A stretch of DNA of 64,000 nucleotides from NCBI RefSeq assembly GCF_029027965.1, contig NZ_CP119082.1, forward strand, positions 124,001 to 188,000, in the 5' to 3' direction. Source of the stretch: Paracoccus sp. S3-43 (GTDB taxonomy: Bacteria; Pseudomonadota; Alphaproteobacteria; Rhodobacterales; Rhodobacteraceae). The notes below the pieces were generated by a model, which ran no database searches, had not been told where the DNA came from, and worked only from the letters and a program-made list of their open reading frames with translations. Of this stretch, positions 37,848-46,584 are shown one piece after another. How positions within the stretch are numbered: the stretch's first letter is position 1; every line of letters starts with the position of its first letter. A program made the translations under genes and the position numbers.

Positions 37848-39053
37848 TCATCGGCGGAATTCGGGGACGGGGGGGTGGGTCAGAAGCTGGGCCGGGTTGC
37901 GGCGCAGCGCGGAAACCAGTTGGTTCGCGTTGGCCATCAGCGCGCGCATGTCCTGCGCCAGGCGCGATATCTGCGGAAGGGTGTCCTGCGCGAAGGCGCG
38001 CACCGGCGCGCGGGCGTCGTCCAGAACCTCGTCCAGCGACCGAAAGGCGGATGCCGCGTTCCCCGACGCCTCGCGCAGGCTGGCGCTGATCCGCGGCAGG
38101 TCGTCCGGCAGGCTTGCCAGGGCATCGTCGATCGCGGCCAGGGTCGCGCGCAGGCTGCCCGCCACCTGGGGCAGATCGCCGTCGGCCACCGCCCCCACCG
38201 CATCGAAGGCCCGGCTGCCCGAGGCAAGCGCGCTGTCCAGGTTGTCGGCGGTGCTTTCCATCCGGCGCGCCAGGGGCGACAGGTCGTCCGCGACGAAGCC
38301 GTCGATCCGTTGCAGGGTCGCTGTCGCCGTCTCGAAGGTGGCTTCGGCCTTGGCTGCGGCATTGCTCAGGCGTTCCAGGGCCGCGCCCGCGTCCTGGCCC
38401 AGGCCGTCCACCTGATCGCCAAAGGATGCGACCGCCGCGGCGCCGTCCGAAATGGCCGATGTCGCGGCCGCCACGTCGCCGAGGGCCTGATCCAGGTTGC
38501 CGCTGGACTGTTCGACATTGGCCAGGATGGCCGCGACGCGCGCCTGGTTTTCCTCGCCCAGCAGCTTGGACAGGTTCTCGGCCACCAGGTTCAGGCGGTC
38601 GATGATCTGCGGCCCCTCGTCGCTGAGCGTCTGCAAGGCCGACCGGCTGGAGGCGATCACCGGCACATCCGGCCCGCCCCCGGCGGCCAGCAGCGGCGCA
38701 GTGGGAGAGCCTGCGGACACCGCCACCAGGGAAACCCCCGTGACGCCCTGCACCTCAAGCGCGGCGAGGCTGTCGCTGCGGATGGGGGTGTCCTCTCTCA
38801 CCTCCAGCCGGACGCGGACCGGCATGGGATTGTCCGGTGCCAGCTGCATTTCCGAGACGCGGCCGACCGGAAGTCCGGCGAACAGCACGTCCGACGAAAG
38901 GCCAAGGCCCGAGACGTTGGGAAAATAGACATCGTAATAGGCGAAGCGGCGGTTCAGCTCCACCTGCGCGAACCACAGGACGAAACCCAGGATGCCCAGG
39001 AACCCCAGGACGGTGAACGCGCCGATCAGGGTATAGTTGGCCTTCGTTTCCAT
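37848..39053 (-). CDS. mlaD: MCE-family lipid transport protein (MlaD type)
   Basis: A 401-residue protein with one N-terminal membrane anchor (residues about 8-28), an MCE domain (residues about 40-120, with GLSSDVLFAGLPVGRV) and a long alpha-helical C-terminal part rich in alanine, aspartate and leucine. That part resembles the extended helical bundles of MCE proteins longer than E. coli MlaD (183 residues). It sits 3 bp after the ATPase gene. It likely forms the periplasmic lipid-binding ring of the complex. Confidence 0.88.
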   Translation of the reverse strand: METKANYTLIGAFTVLGFLGILGFVLWFAQVELNRRFAYYDVYFPNVSGLGLSSDVLFAGLPVGRVSEMQLAPDNPMPVRVRLEVREDTPIRSDSLAALEVQGVTGVSLVAVSAGSPTAPLLAAGGGPDVPVIASSRSALQTLSDEGPQIIDRLNLVAENLSKLLGEENQARVAAILANVEQSSGNLDQALGDVAAATSAISDGAAAVASFGDQVDGLGQDAGAALERLSNAAAKAEATFETATATLQRIDGFVADDLSPLARRMESTADNLDSALASGSRAFDAVGAVADGDLPQVAGSLRATLAAIDDALASLPDDLPRISASLREASGNAASAFRSLDEVLDDARAPVRAFAQDTLPQISRLAQDMRALMANANQLVSALRRNPAQLLTHPPVPEFRR

Positions 39054-39056
39054 CGC

Positions 39057-39836
39057 TCAGTCCCGGTCCGGATAGCCGCCGGACGCCGCGCGGGCCCGTG
39101 GTCCGTTGAAGTATTCATGCACCCAAGGGTGGTCCACCGTCAGCATATCAGCCATTGTCCCGCTGGCCAGAACCCTGCGTTCGGCCAGGACCGCCACCCG
39201 GTCGCAGCAGGCGTGCAGCGTGTCCAGGTCGTGGGTGACAAGAAAGACCGACAGGTTCAGCGCGTCGCGCAGCGTCACGATCAGCCGGTCGAAGGCGGCC
39301 GCCCCGATCGGATCCAGCCCGGCCGTCGGTTCGTCCAGGAAGACGATCTCGGGGTCCAGGGCAAGGGCGCGCGCCAGCCCGGCCCGCTTGCGCATCCCGC
39401 CCGACAATTCCGACGGCAGGTTGTCGTTGGCCCTCCACGGCAGCCCCGCCATGGACACCTTGAGCTCGGCCAGCCCGCGCCGCTGCGCCTGGGTCAGGTC
39501 CGGGACCGCACGCAGCGGAACCTGCACGTTTTCCCGCACCGTCAGCGAGGAAAACAGCGCGCCGTCCTGGAACATCACGCCCCAGCGTTGTTCAACCGCG
39601 CGGCGTTCGGGCGCGGGCAGCCTGTCCAGCCGCTTTCCAAACACCTCGATGGTGCCGGCCTGCGGAACCTCCAGTCCCACGATGGCCCGCAGCAGCACCG
39701 ACTTGCCCGTCCCCGAGGCGCCGACAACGCCCAGAATCTCGCCCCGGAACAGGTCCAGATCCAGGCCCTCATGCACCAGATGCGGGCCGAACTGCGTGCG
39801 CAGGCCGCGGACGCGGATGACGGGCTGGCCGGTCAC
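39057..39836 (-). CDS. mlaF: MlaF-type ABC ATPase, GTG start
   Basis: A 259-residue ATPase of the lipid-transport family: Walker A GASGTGKSVLLRA (with Ser-Val in place of Ser-Thr, usual in MlaF), the FQDGALFSSLTVRENV block, signature LSGGMRKRAGLARAL, and Walker B EIVFLDEPTAGLDP. The start is a GTG at 39836, overlapping the permease stop as GTGA. It drives the MlaE permease. Confidence 0.9.
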   Translation of the reverse strand: MTGQPVIRVRGLRTQFGPHLVHEGLDLDLFRGEILGVVGASGTGKSVLLRAIVGLEVPQAGTIEVFGKRLDRLPAPERRAVEQRWGVMFQDGALFSSLTVRENVQVPLRAVPDLTQAQRRGLAELKVSMAGLPWRANDNLPSELSGGMRKRAGLARALALDPEIVFLDEPTAGLDPIGAAAFDRLIVTLRDALNLSVFLVTHDLDTLHACCDRVAVLAERRVLASGTMADMLTVDHPWVHEYFNGPRARAASGGYPDRD

Positions 39837-40942
39837 AGCCCCACCTGCGCGAAGAACACCGAAAAGGCCGCATCCGCGATGATGACGGCGAAGATCGCGC
39901 TGACCACCGCCGCCGAGGTCATCCGGCCCAGTGATTCCGCGTCGTTGCCGACCTGCATCCCGGCATGGCATCCGATCACGCCGATGATCAGCGCAAAGAC
40001 CGGCGCCTTGACCAGCCCCAAGACCGCGTGGGCGACACCGACATCCGACAGCCGCGCCAGGAACACCGCGGGGGATTGCCCCAGTTCGATCCAGGTCATC
40101 GCGGCGCCCCCCAAAAGCCCCGACAGCGCCGACACCAGCCCCAGGATCGGCAGCGTCAGGACCAAGGCTAGGACGCGCGGCAGGACCAGCATCAGGTCGG
40201 GGTCCAGGGCAAGGGTCCGCATCGCGTCGATTTCCTGACGCATCTTCATCGACCCCAGCGATGCCGTCAGCGCCGAGGCGGTCCGCCCCGCCACGATGAT
40301 CGCGGTCAGAAGGATCCCCAGTTCCCGCAGGATCGAAATGGCGATCAGATCGACCACGAAAACCTCGGCCCCGAACTGGCGCAACTGGTCCGCGCCCTGG
40401 AACCCCAGGACAACCCCGACCAGAAACGACATGACGGCAACGATCGGCACCGCCCGCAGCCCGGTTTCCTGGCAGTGATGCGTCAGCGAGGTCAGCGGGA
40501 ATTGCGCCGGATGGCGCAAGGCCCGCCCCAGGGCGGCCAGGGTGCGCCCCAGATATTCCGCCAGCTCGCCCAGATACGCAAGCGCGCGGACCATCCTGCG
40601 CCCCGTTGCCTCCAGCATCAGCCGCCAAGGCGCGCCGCGTTCGGGTTCGGGCTGTCCTGCGGGCAAGGCGTCGCCCACGGCTTGCAGCAGGCGGGCGTGA
40701 CGATCCCCCAGGCCGGTCAGGACGCAGCCTGCCGCGCGTCGTTGCAGCAGCTCCCAGGCCCCGGCGGTGTCCATCCTTGTCACCCCCGCAAGGTCGATCC
40801 GCGTGCCCCCGGACGTCGCCGGCAGCCTGGCCAGCGTCCAGACGACCAGCTCGCCCGACAGGGCCACGCATCCCTCACGTGACAGAACCGACAGGCCGGA
40901 TTTGCCGACGGCCCCGGTTTCCGCTGCCGTATCAGCATCCAT
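39833..40942 (-). CDS. mlaE: MlaE-type lipid ABC permease with N-terminal STAS domain
   Basis: A 369-residue permease. Residues about 15-100 form a STAS-like domain (RIDLAGVTRMDTAGAWELL), which in E. coli is a separate protein, MlaB; the fusion is common in alphaproteobacteria. Residues about 150-369 are the MlaE membrane part, with the hallmark VGVVLGFQGADQLRQFGAE, and LGSMKMRQEIDAMRTL as ATPase contact. First gene of the operon. Confidence 0.9.
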   Translation of the reverse strand: MDADTAAETGAVGKSGLSVLSREGCVALSGELVVWTLARLPATSGGTRIDLAGVTRMDTAGAWELLQRRAAGCVLTGLGDRHARLLQAVGDALPAGQPEPERGAPWRLMLEATGRRMVRALAYLGELAEYLGRTLAALGRALRHPAQFPLTSLTHHCQETGLRAVPIVAVMSFLVGVVLGFQGADQLRQFGAEVFVVDLIAISILRELGILLTAIIVAGRTASALTASLGSMKMRQEIDAMRTLALDPDLMLVLPRVLALVLTLPILGLVSALSGLLGGAAMTWIELGQSPAVFLARLSDVGVAHAVLGLVKAPVFALIIGVIGCHAGMQVGNDAESLGRMTSAAVVSAIFAVIIADAAFSVFFAQVGL

Positions 40943-41019
40943 TCATCACGCTCGCAGGCCGCCCGTTACCTTGATCTTCTGATCCGTTCTATAAAGGACT
41001 CAGGCGGTTGGCCAAGCCA

Positions 41020-41450
41020 TTATGCCGTATGAACCAGGGCCAGCGTCAAAGCGTCACCCCCGCCGACCCGGCAGTGTTCTGGAGATGGGTGCGCATCCCC
41101 AATGGATCGCCGCATCCGGTCGGGGTTGGTGTTCGGGATGGGCTGGCGCTGCGTTTCGGTCAGCAGCTGCTGGACCGCGCGATACAGGCCCGCCAGCATC
41201 TGGTTCGGGCAGGCCGTGACGATGTCCAGGTGAAAGGCCAAGTCGGCCTCGACATGGGCGACCAGATCGCCGGACTGCCAGCCGTCCTCGAAAGCGCGGG
41301 CGGCGGCCTGCAAGCCGTCCAGCACGACGGGGGTCGTGGCGGTGGCGGCCAGATGGCACAGTTCGGATTCGATCAGGATACGCGTCTGGAACACGTCGCG
41401 CAGGTTTCTTGCAGGCGACGGGCGATCGTCTGCGTCACGGGGCCTTTGTC
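41020..41450 (-). pseudogene. FadR-type GntR regulator remnant (FCD domain only)
   Basis: The minus strand encodes RNLRDVFQTRILIESELC, then AARAFEDGWQSGDLVAHVEADLAFHLDIVTACPN, the ligand-binding FCD domain of a FadR-type regulator. The DNA-binding half is absent: upstream sequence is the end of the SDR gene. The last part also departs from the family (frame change near 41090). It was probably the regulator of the adjacent catabolic operon, now replaced by the IclR gene. Confidence 0.65.
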
Positions 41451-41458
41451 CCACATCA

Positions 41459-42235
41459 TCAAGGCCACGTCCCGCCCTCGCGCCGCAGGGCGGGCAGGCC
41501 GACCCCCGTGGCATCGAATCCGCCATCCACGGCCAGGGTCTGGCCGCTGACGAAGCTGGCCTTGTCGGAACACAGGAAGACGATGGCCTCGGCGATCTCT
41601 CGTGCCTCGCCATAGCGGTTCAGCGGGATGGCGTCGTAGTAGGCGGCGATGATTTCCGGCGCGTGGACGGCCATCGCCAGCTTGGTGCGGACCGGGCCGG
41701 GGGCCACGCAATTGACGCGGATGCCCTGTTCGCCCAGTTCGGCCGCGAATTGCTTGGTCAGATGGATCACGGCGGCCTTGGACGTGCCATAGGCCACCCG
41801 CAGCGTGGACGCCCGCAGCCCGGAAATCGAGGCGATGTTGACGATGGCGCCCCGCGTCTTCGCCAGTTCCGGGATCGCGGCCTTGGTGCACAGGAACACG
41901 CCGTCCAGATTGGTCGCCATCACCTCTCGCCATTGCTCGAAGCTGGTCTGGTCCGCGCGGGAGAACAGTGCGACACCCGCGTTGTTGACCAGGGCATCGA
42001 TCCGGCCGAAGCGGGCGACGACCGTGCGGATCACGCCGTCGACGCTTTGCGGGTCCGAGATGTCGGCCTCGACCGGCAGGACGTTTTCGATGAGGTCGCA
42101 GGCCGCGTGCAGTTCCTCGGCATCGCGGTCCACGACGGCCACCCGCCAGCCCTGTTCCAGGAAAATCTCGGTCGCGGCCAGGCCGATGCCCCGGCAACCC
42201 CCGGTGACGATGGCAACCTTTGCGTCCTGCGTCAT
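41459..42235 (-). CDS. Short-chain dehydrogenase/reductase (classical SDR)
   Basis: A 258-residue NAD(P)-dependent oxidoreductase. The cofactor motif is TGGCRGIG (TGxxxGxG, residues 11-18), NNAG follows, the catalytic serine is in IASISG, and the YGTSK motif carries tyrosine and lysine. The Asp-Arg-Asp stretch after beta-2 (VVDRDAEEL) suggests NAD+ over NADP+. Start 42235 has AAAGGA. Last gene of the TRAP/thiolase/ligase operon, overlapping the PPC protein gene by ATGA. Confidence 0.88.
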   Translation of the reverse strand: MTQDAKVAIVTGGCRGIGLAATEIFLEQGWRVAVVDRDAEELHAACDLIENVLPVEADISDPQSVDGVIRTVVARFGRIDALVNNAGVALFSRADQTSFEQWREVMATNLDGVFLCTKAAIPELAKTRGAIVNIASISGLRASTLRVAYGTSKAAVIHLTKQFAAELGEQGIRVNCVAPGPVRTKLAMAVHAPEIIAAYYDAIPLNRYGEAREIAEAIVFLCSDKASFVSGQTLAVDGGFDATGVGLPALRREGGTWP

Positions 42236-43041
42236 GTCTCTGTCCTTTCGATGATCAGTTCCAGCGTCACGCCGACCGGGTTCGCGCCCCGTTCCAGCCT
42301 GCCGCGCATGATGGTGCCCCCGATATCCACGACCTCGATCGGGACATGGGCGCGGCCTTGGGTCAGGGTCGCCCCGTCCAGCCGCAATTCGGTGGCGTGG
42401 CAGTCCATGCGGGTGCCGTCCGAGAAGCGGATATGGTCGATGCTGCCGACGCCGTGCAGGCGGGCATCGCGGATGCCGTGCCGGGCGGCCAGGGTTTCGA
42501 TGGCGGTGATCACATCCTCGCCCGGACGGATCCGCGTCAGCAGGCCGGGGCCCGAGCCGCCGCCCTGGGGGGTGAACAGGGTGAAGGCGGTCTCGGCATC
42601 GGGCAGGGCCTCGAACCAGGCATCGGGGGCGCCGAGGCCGGTGACGGGGGCATCCGCCGCCAGCACCGAATCGAAGGGCAGCAGATGGCCCATCGTCCCG
42701 CCCCAGGTGCCGTGGCAATGCAGGAACGGCGCGCCGTCCTTCCAGCCGACCGTCGCCGTGGCGCGGTCGATGGTCACCGGCCCGTCCGGCGCATGGGTGT
42801 CGGAATACCACGCCGCATGGATCCCGTCGGTCGAAGGCGCGGGCAGCACGAAGCGCAGCGGGTCGCAGACCGCCCCGTCCAGCCAGACCACGCCCCCCTT
42901 GCAGCCCGCTTGCGCGAACAGATCGCCCACCGCCTGCATTACCGTCCGCCCCGCCGCCAGCACCCCCGACAGGGGCCGCAGGGATGCGCGCACGGCCACC
43001 GCGCGATCCGCCGCGCGGGGGCCGGGATGGATCATCCTCAT
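42232..43041 (-). CDS. Tandem PPC-domain (DUF296-like) protein
   Basis: A 269-residue protein with two copies of a PPC/DUF296-like fold. The first half ends in FLHCHGTWGG...GHLLP, the HxH plus GH set that binds zinc in this family; the second has RIRPGEDVITAIETLAARHGI and HGVGSIDHIRFSDG but lacks the HxH set. The family name means plant and prokaryote conserved; plant members bind DNA, while bacterial functions are unsettled. Placement between an acyl-CoA ligase and an SDR, with ATGA overlaps on both sides, suggests a metabolic role. Family assignment is by motif reading only. Confidence 0.55.
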   Translation of the reverse strand: MRMIHPGPRAADRAVAVRASLRPLSGVLAAGRTVMQAVGDLFAQAGCKGGVVWLDGAVCDPLRFVLPAPSTDGIHAAWYSDTHAPDGPVTIDRATATVGWKDGAPFLHCHGTWGGTMGHLLPFDSVLAADAPVTGLGAPDAWFEALPDAETAFTLFTPQGGGSGPGLLTRIRPGEDVITAIETLAARHGIRDARLHGVGSIDHIRFSDGTRMDCHATELRLDGATLTQGRAHVPIEVVDIGGTIMRGRLERGANPVGVTLELIIERTET

Positions 43042-44627
43042 GCCGGGGCCTTGTCCAGCAGGCCCCGCGCCTCGATCTCGTCGCGAATCATCTTCTTGGT
43101 GATCTTGCCATAGGCCGATTTCGGCAGCGCGTCCCAGAACAGGAAGCGTTTCGGCATCTTGTAGCGCGACAGCTTGCCCTCAAGGAAGGCGGCCAGATCG
43201 TCCTCGGCCACCGGGGCGTTCGCCACGCAGACCGCCCAGCCGATTTCCCCCCACAGCGGGTCGGGCACGCCCAGCACCGCGACCTCGCTGATGGCGGGGT
43301 GGGTGAGGATCTTCTCCTCGATCTCTCGCGGATAGACGTTCGAGCCGCCGGATATGAACATGTCCGACTGCCGCCCGGTGATATAGACGAAGCCCTGGTC
43401 GTCCATATGCCCCAGATCGCCGGTGCGGAACCAGCCGTCGCGGAAGGATGTCGCGTTCGCCTCGGGGTTGCGGTAATAGCCCGCGAAGACGGCGGGGCCG
43501 ATGCAGCAGATCTCGCCTGTCTCGCCGGGCGCGACCTCGCGGCCCTGATCGTCCTGGATCTGGATCTCGATGCCGGTGCGGGCATGGCCGCAGGTGCCGA
43601 TGCGGGCGGCGGGGCCGTCCTCGGCCTGATGCAGATGGGCGGGCAGGACGGTGATGTTGCCGGTCACCTCGCCCAAGCCGAAATATTGCACCAGCACCGG
43701 GCCCAGCCTGTTCAGCGCCCTTTGCTGGTCCACCCGATACATCGGCGCGCCGGCATAGATCACATAGCGCAAGGACGACGTGTCGGCATCGGCGGTCGAG
43801 GGATGTTCGACCAGCAGCTTCAGGATCGTCGGCACGGTGAACATGGTCGACACGCGCCAGTCCCGCACCAGATCCCAGACCTGCGCCGGATCGAACCGTT
43901 CGGTCGGCAGCAGCACGGTCTTCACCCCGCGCGCCACCTGGGTCAGCTGATGCACCCCTGCGCCATGCGACAGGGGCGCGACGACCAGCGAGGCATCCGC
44001 CCCCGTCAGCCCCGGCATCAGGTCGGCCAGATGGTTCGTGACCACGAAGGCCATCTGGCCGTGGGTCAGGACCGATGCCTTGGGCCGCCCGGTGGTGCCG
44101 GATGTGAAGAAGAACCAGCAGGGATCGTCGCGGTCCACGGGGGCCACCCGCGGGCGTTCCCCCATGTGGTCGGCGGTGATCGCGGTCACGTCAGGGCCGA
44201 AATCCGCCTGTCCGAAGGCCAGCATGGTCACCCCGCAGGCCGCCGCATGGTCGGGAAAGCCGGCGTTGCAGAACATCAGCGTCGCGCCCGAGGTTTCGGC
44301 CAGATAGGCCACTTCCTCCGGCGTCTGGCGGAAGTTGGCGGGCACCCAGACGCCGCCTGCGCGCCAGGTGGCGAACATCGCCTGCATCATCTCCATGCAG
44401 TTCTGCGACTGGCACATCACCCGGTCGCCCTTTTGCAGCCCGAACCGGGTCTGCAAGGCCTGGGCCAGGGCATCGGCGCGGGCGTTCCACTCGGCCCAGG
44501 TCCAGCGGGCATCGCCCATCACCAGGGCGATGCCGTCCGGGTCGCGCCGGGCGGCCTGGGCCAGGAAACCCGCAAGGTTCATCACGCGGGTGGACACCGG
44601 GACCAGCCCGCCCGCCGGGTCGGTCAT
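43038..44627 (-). CDS. AMP-forming acyl-CoA ligase
   Basis: A 529-residue adenylate-forming ligase of the medium-chain/4-coumarate ligase type. The motif FFFTSGTTGRPKASVLTHGQ is near residue 165; YFGLGEVTG is the A5 motif, GWFRTGDLGHMDDQGFVYITGR the A7-A8 region, and the catalytic lysine is in PKSAYGKITKK near the end. ATG 44627 overlaps the thiolase stop (ATGA). It would activate the acid brought in by the TRAP transporter. Confidence 0.88.
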   Translation of the reverse strand: MTDPAGGLVPVSTRVMNLAGFLAQAARRDPDGIALVMGDARWTWAEWNARADALAQALQTRFGLQKGDRVMCQSQNCMEMMQAMFATWRAGGVWVPANFRQTPEEVAYLAETSGATLMFCNAGFPDHAAACGVTMLAFGQADFGPDVTAITADHMGERPRVAPVDRDDPCWFFFTSGTTGRPKASVLTHGQMAFVVTNHLADLMPGLTGADASLVVAPLSHGAGVHQLTQVARGVKTVLLPTERFDPAQVWDLVRDWRVSTMFTVPTILKLLVEHPSTADADTSSLRYVIYAGAPMYRVDQQRALNRLGPVLVQYFGLGEVTGNITVLPAHLHQAEDGPAARIGTCGHARTGIEIQIQDDQGREVAPGETGEICCIGPAVFAGYYRNPEANATSFRDGWFRTGDLGHMDDQGFVYITGRQSDMFISGGSNVYPREIEEKILTHPAISEVAVLGVPDPLWGEIGWAVCVANAPVAEDDLAAFLEGKLSRYKMPKRFLFWDALPKSAYGKITKKMIRDEIEARGLLDKAPA

Positions 44628-45793
44628 CGCGCGCGCTCCAGGATGGAACAATAGTTGGCGACCGCCGTGCCGCCCATGTTGAAGACCCCGGCCAGTTCCG
44701 CGCCCGGCACCTGCATCCCCCCGGCCTCGCCGGTCAACTGCATCGCCGCCATGACATGCTGCGACACGCCGGTCGCGCCGATGGGATGGCCGCGCGACTT
44801 CAGCCCGCCCGAGGGGTTGACGGGCAGCGCGCCGTCCATGCGCGTGGTGCCTTCGCGGATCACCCGCCAGCCCTGCCCGCGCGGGGCAAGGCCCATCGCC
44901 TCGTATTCGATCATCTCGGCGGTGGTGAAGCAGTCATGGGTCTCGACCAGCGACAGGTCGGTGATCGCCAGCCCCGCCTGGTCCAAGGCCTGCCGCCAGA
45001 CCCGATGCGCGCCCGCGAATTCGGTCGGATCGCGGCGCGACAGGGCCAGCATGTCGCCCGCCTGCTGGCGCGCGCGGAAGCGGATGGCGCGGGTCAGCCC
45101 CTCGGCCACCTCGGGCGCGGCCAGCACGATCGCCGCCGCGCCGTCCGACACCAGCGAACAATCCGTGCGCCGCAGCGGCCCCGCGACCAGCGGGTTCTTG
45201 TCCGAGGGCGTGTTGCAGAAGGCCAGATCGAAGGCCTTCTGCATATGGGCATAGGGGTTGCGGCTGCCGTTGTCGTGGTTCTTGGCGGCGATCATCGCCA
45301 GTTCCTCGGACCGGTCGCCGTTCTGCTGGAAATAAGCGTCGGTGATCCGCCCGAACACGCCCGCGAAGCCGCCGGGCGTGTCGCCTTCCTCGGCCACGAA
45401 GCTCGCCGACAGCAGCACGCCGCCCACCTCGGCGATGGGGATGGCGGTCATTTTTTCCGCGCCGATCACAAGCGCCACCTTGCCGCGTCCCGAGGCGATG
45501 AAATCCGCCGCCGCATACAGCGCCGCCGACCCGGTGGCGCAGGCGTTTTCGGTGCGCATGAAGGGCACGCCCGCCAGGTCCGGGCTGCCCATGGCGACAA
45601 GCGCGCCCTGGAAATCCTGGCGCTGGAAGCCGTTGTTATAAACGCCGGTGAAGATGCCGTCCACGGCATCGGCGGGGATGCCCGCGTGGTCCAGCGCGGG
45701 CAGCGCAACCTCGGCCATCAGGGCCATGGTGTCGGGCGAGTCAGACTTGCCGAATTTGCTGTGCGCCCAGCCGACGATCAGGGGTTCGTTCAT
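44624..45793 (-). CDS. Thiolase-family acetyltransferase (SCP-x type)
   Basis: A 389-residue thiolase-fold protein. The nucleophile cysteine is in MRTENACATGSAA (near residue 88), the conserved ETHDCFTTAE and NPSGGLKSRGHPIGATG carry the catalytic histidine region, and the usual second C-terminal cysteine motif CxG is not evident (FNMGGTAVANY instead). This is the SCP-x/DitF-like subgroup, whose members are found in side-chain degradation. It follows the IclR gene with ATGA overlap. Confidence 0.85.
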   Translation of the reverse strand: MNEPLIVGWAHSKFGKSDSPDTMALMAEVALPALDHAGIPADAVDGIFTGVYNNGFQRQDFQGALVAMGSPDLAGVPFMRTENACATGSAALYAAADFIASGRGKVALVIGAEKMTAIPIAEVGGVLLSASFVAEEGDTPGGFAGVFGRITDAYFQQNGDRSEELAMIAAKNHDNGSRNPYAHMQKAFDLAFCNTPSDKNPLVAGPLRRTDCSLVSDGAAAIVLAAPEVAEGLTRAIRFRARQQAGDMLALSRRDPTEFAGAHRVWRQALDQAGLAITDLSLVETHDCFTTAEMIEYEAMGLAPRGQGWRVIREGTTRMDGALPVNPSGGLKSRGHPIGATGVSQHVMAAMQLTGEAGGMQVPGAELAGVFNMGGTAVANYCSILERAR

Positions 45794-46584
45794 GGGATGG
45801 TCCTTTCGGTGTCCAGATCGGCGAGGCGTCGGGCGATCAGCCCGGCCTCGCGGTGCAGCGCGGCGGCCAGATCGGCCTGCCGCGCCGGGGTCATGCGGTG
45901 CTCAACGGCGGCGATGGACAGCGCCCCTGCCGGGCGCCCGCCCGGCCACGGGATCGCCACGCCCAGGCCCCAGGATCCCGCGATGATCCGTCCGGGGTTG
46001 AGCGCGTGGCCGCGTTCGCGGGCGAGGGCCAGATCCTCGACCAGCACGGGCATCAGGTCGTCCACCAGCGGCGCCACGCGGTCCAGCAACGCCGCCGCTT
46101 CGGCCTCGGGAAGCGCGGCCAGGATCGCCAAGGCCCCCGCGCCGATGCCGGCGGGCTTGCGGTCGCCGCGCATCAGCGCATGGGTGCGGACCGGGAAATC
46201 GCCCTCGATCCGGTCCAGACACAGGGTATGGTCGTCCTGCGACACGGTCAGCAGCACCGTGTCGCCGGTCTCGCGCGCCAGCCGAACCATCGCGTCGCGG
46301 GCATGGTGCAGGATGCCGTGGCGTTCGGCGGCAAAGCCCGCCAGCAGATAGGTTTCCGCCCCCAGGTGATAGCGCCGGGTCGCGCGGTCCTGTTCGACCA
46401 GCCGCGCCGCGCCAAGCGCCAGCAGCAGCCGCCGCGCCGTGGGCCGCGCAAGCCCCGAGGCCGCCGCCAGCTGCGCCAGCCCCAGCCCCCGCGCGCCGCC
46501 CCGCCCGACCAGCGACAGCAGCGACAGCGCACGCGCCACCGCCTGCGTTCCGCCAGTGTCAGCCGGGGCGGCCTCGTCGCGCAT
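45790..46584 (-). CDS. IclR-family transcriptional regulator
   Basis: A 264-residue regulator with a winged helix at residues about 14-75 (LGLAQLAAASGLARPTARRLLLALG) and an IclR effector domain after it. It is embedded in the operon it probably controls: its ATG overlaps the dctP stop (TGATG) and its stop overlaps the thiolase start. Local control thus feeds back through co-transcription. The likely target promoter is upstream of 49504. Confidence 0.87.
   Translation of the reverse strand: MRDEAAPADTGGTQAVARALSLLSLVGRGGARGLGLAQLAAASGLARPTARRLLLALGAARLVEQDRATRRYHLGAETYLLAGFAAERHGILHHARDAMVRLARETGDTVLLTVSQDDHTLCLDRIEGDFPVRTHALMRGDRKPAGIGAGALAILAALPEAEAAALLDRVAPLVDDLMPVLVEDLALARERGHALNPGRIIAGSWGLGVAIPWPGGRPAGALSIAAVEHRMTPARQADLAAALHREAGLIARRLADLDTERTIP

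Noticed and set aside
37875..40238. 787-codon plus-strand frame opposite mlaD and mlaF
   Set aside because: No domain, composition biased to Arg, Gln and Gly, and fully opposite well-supported genes.
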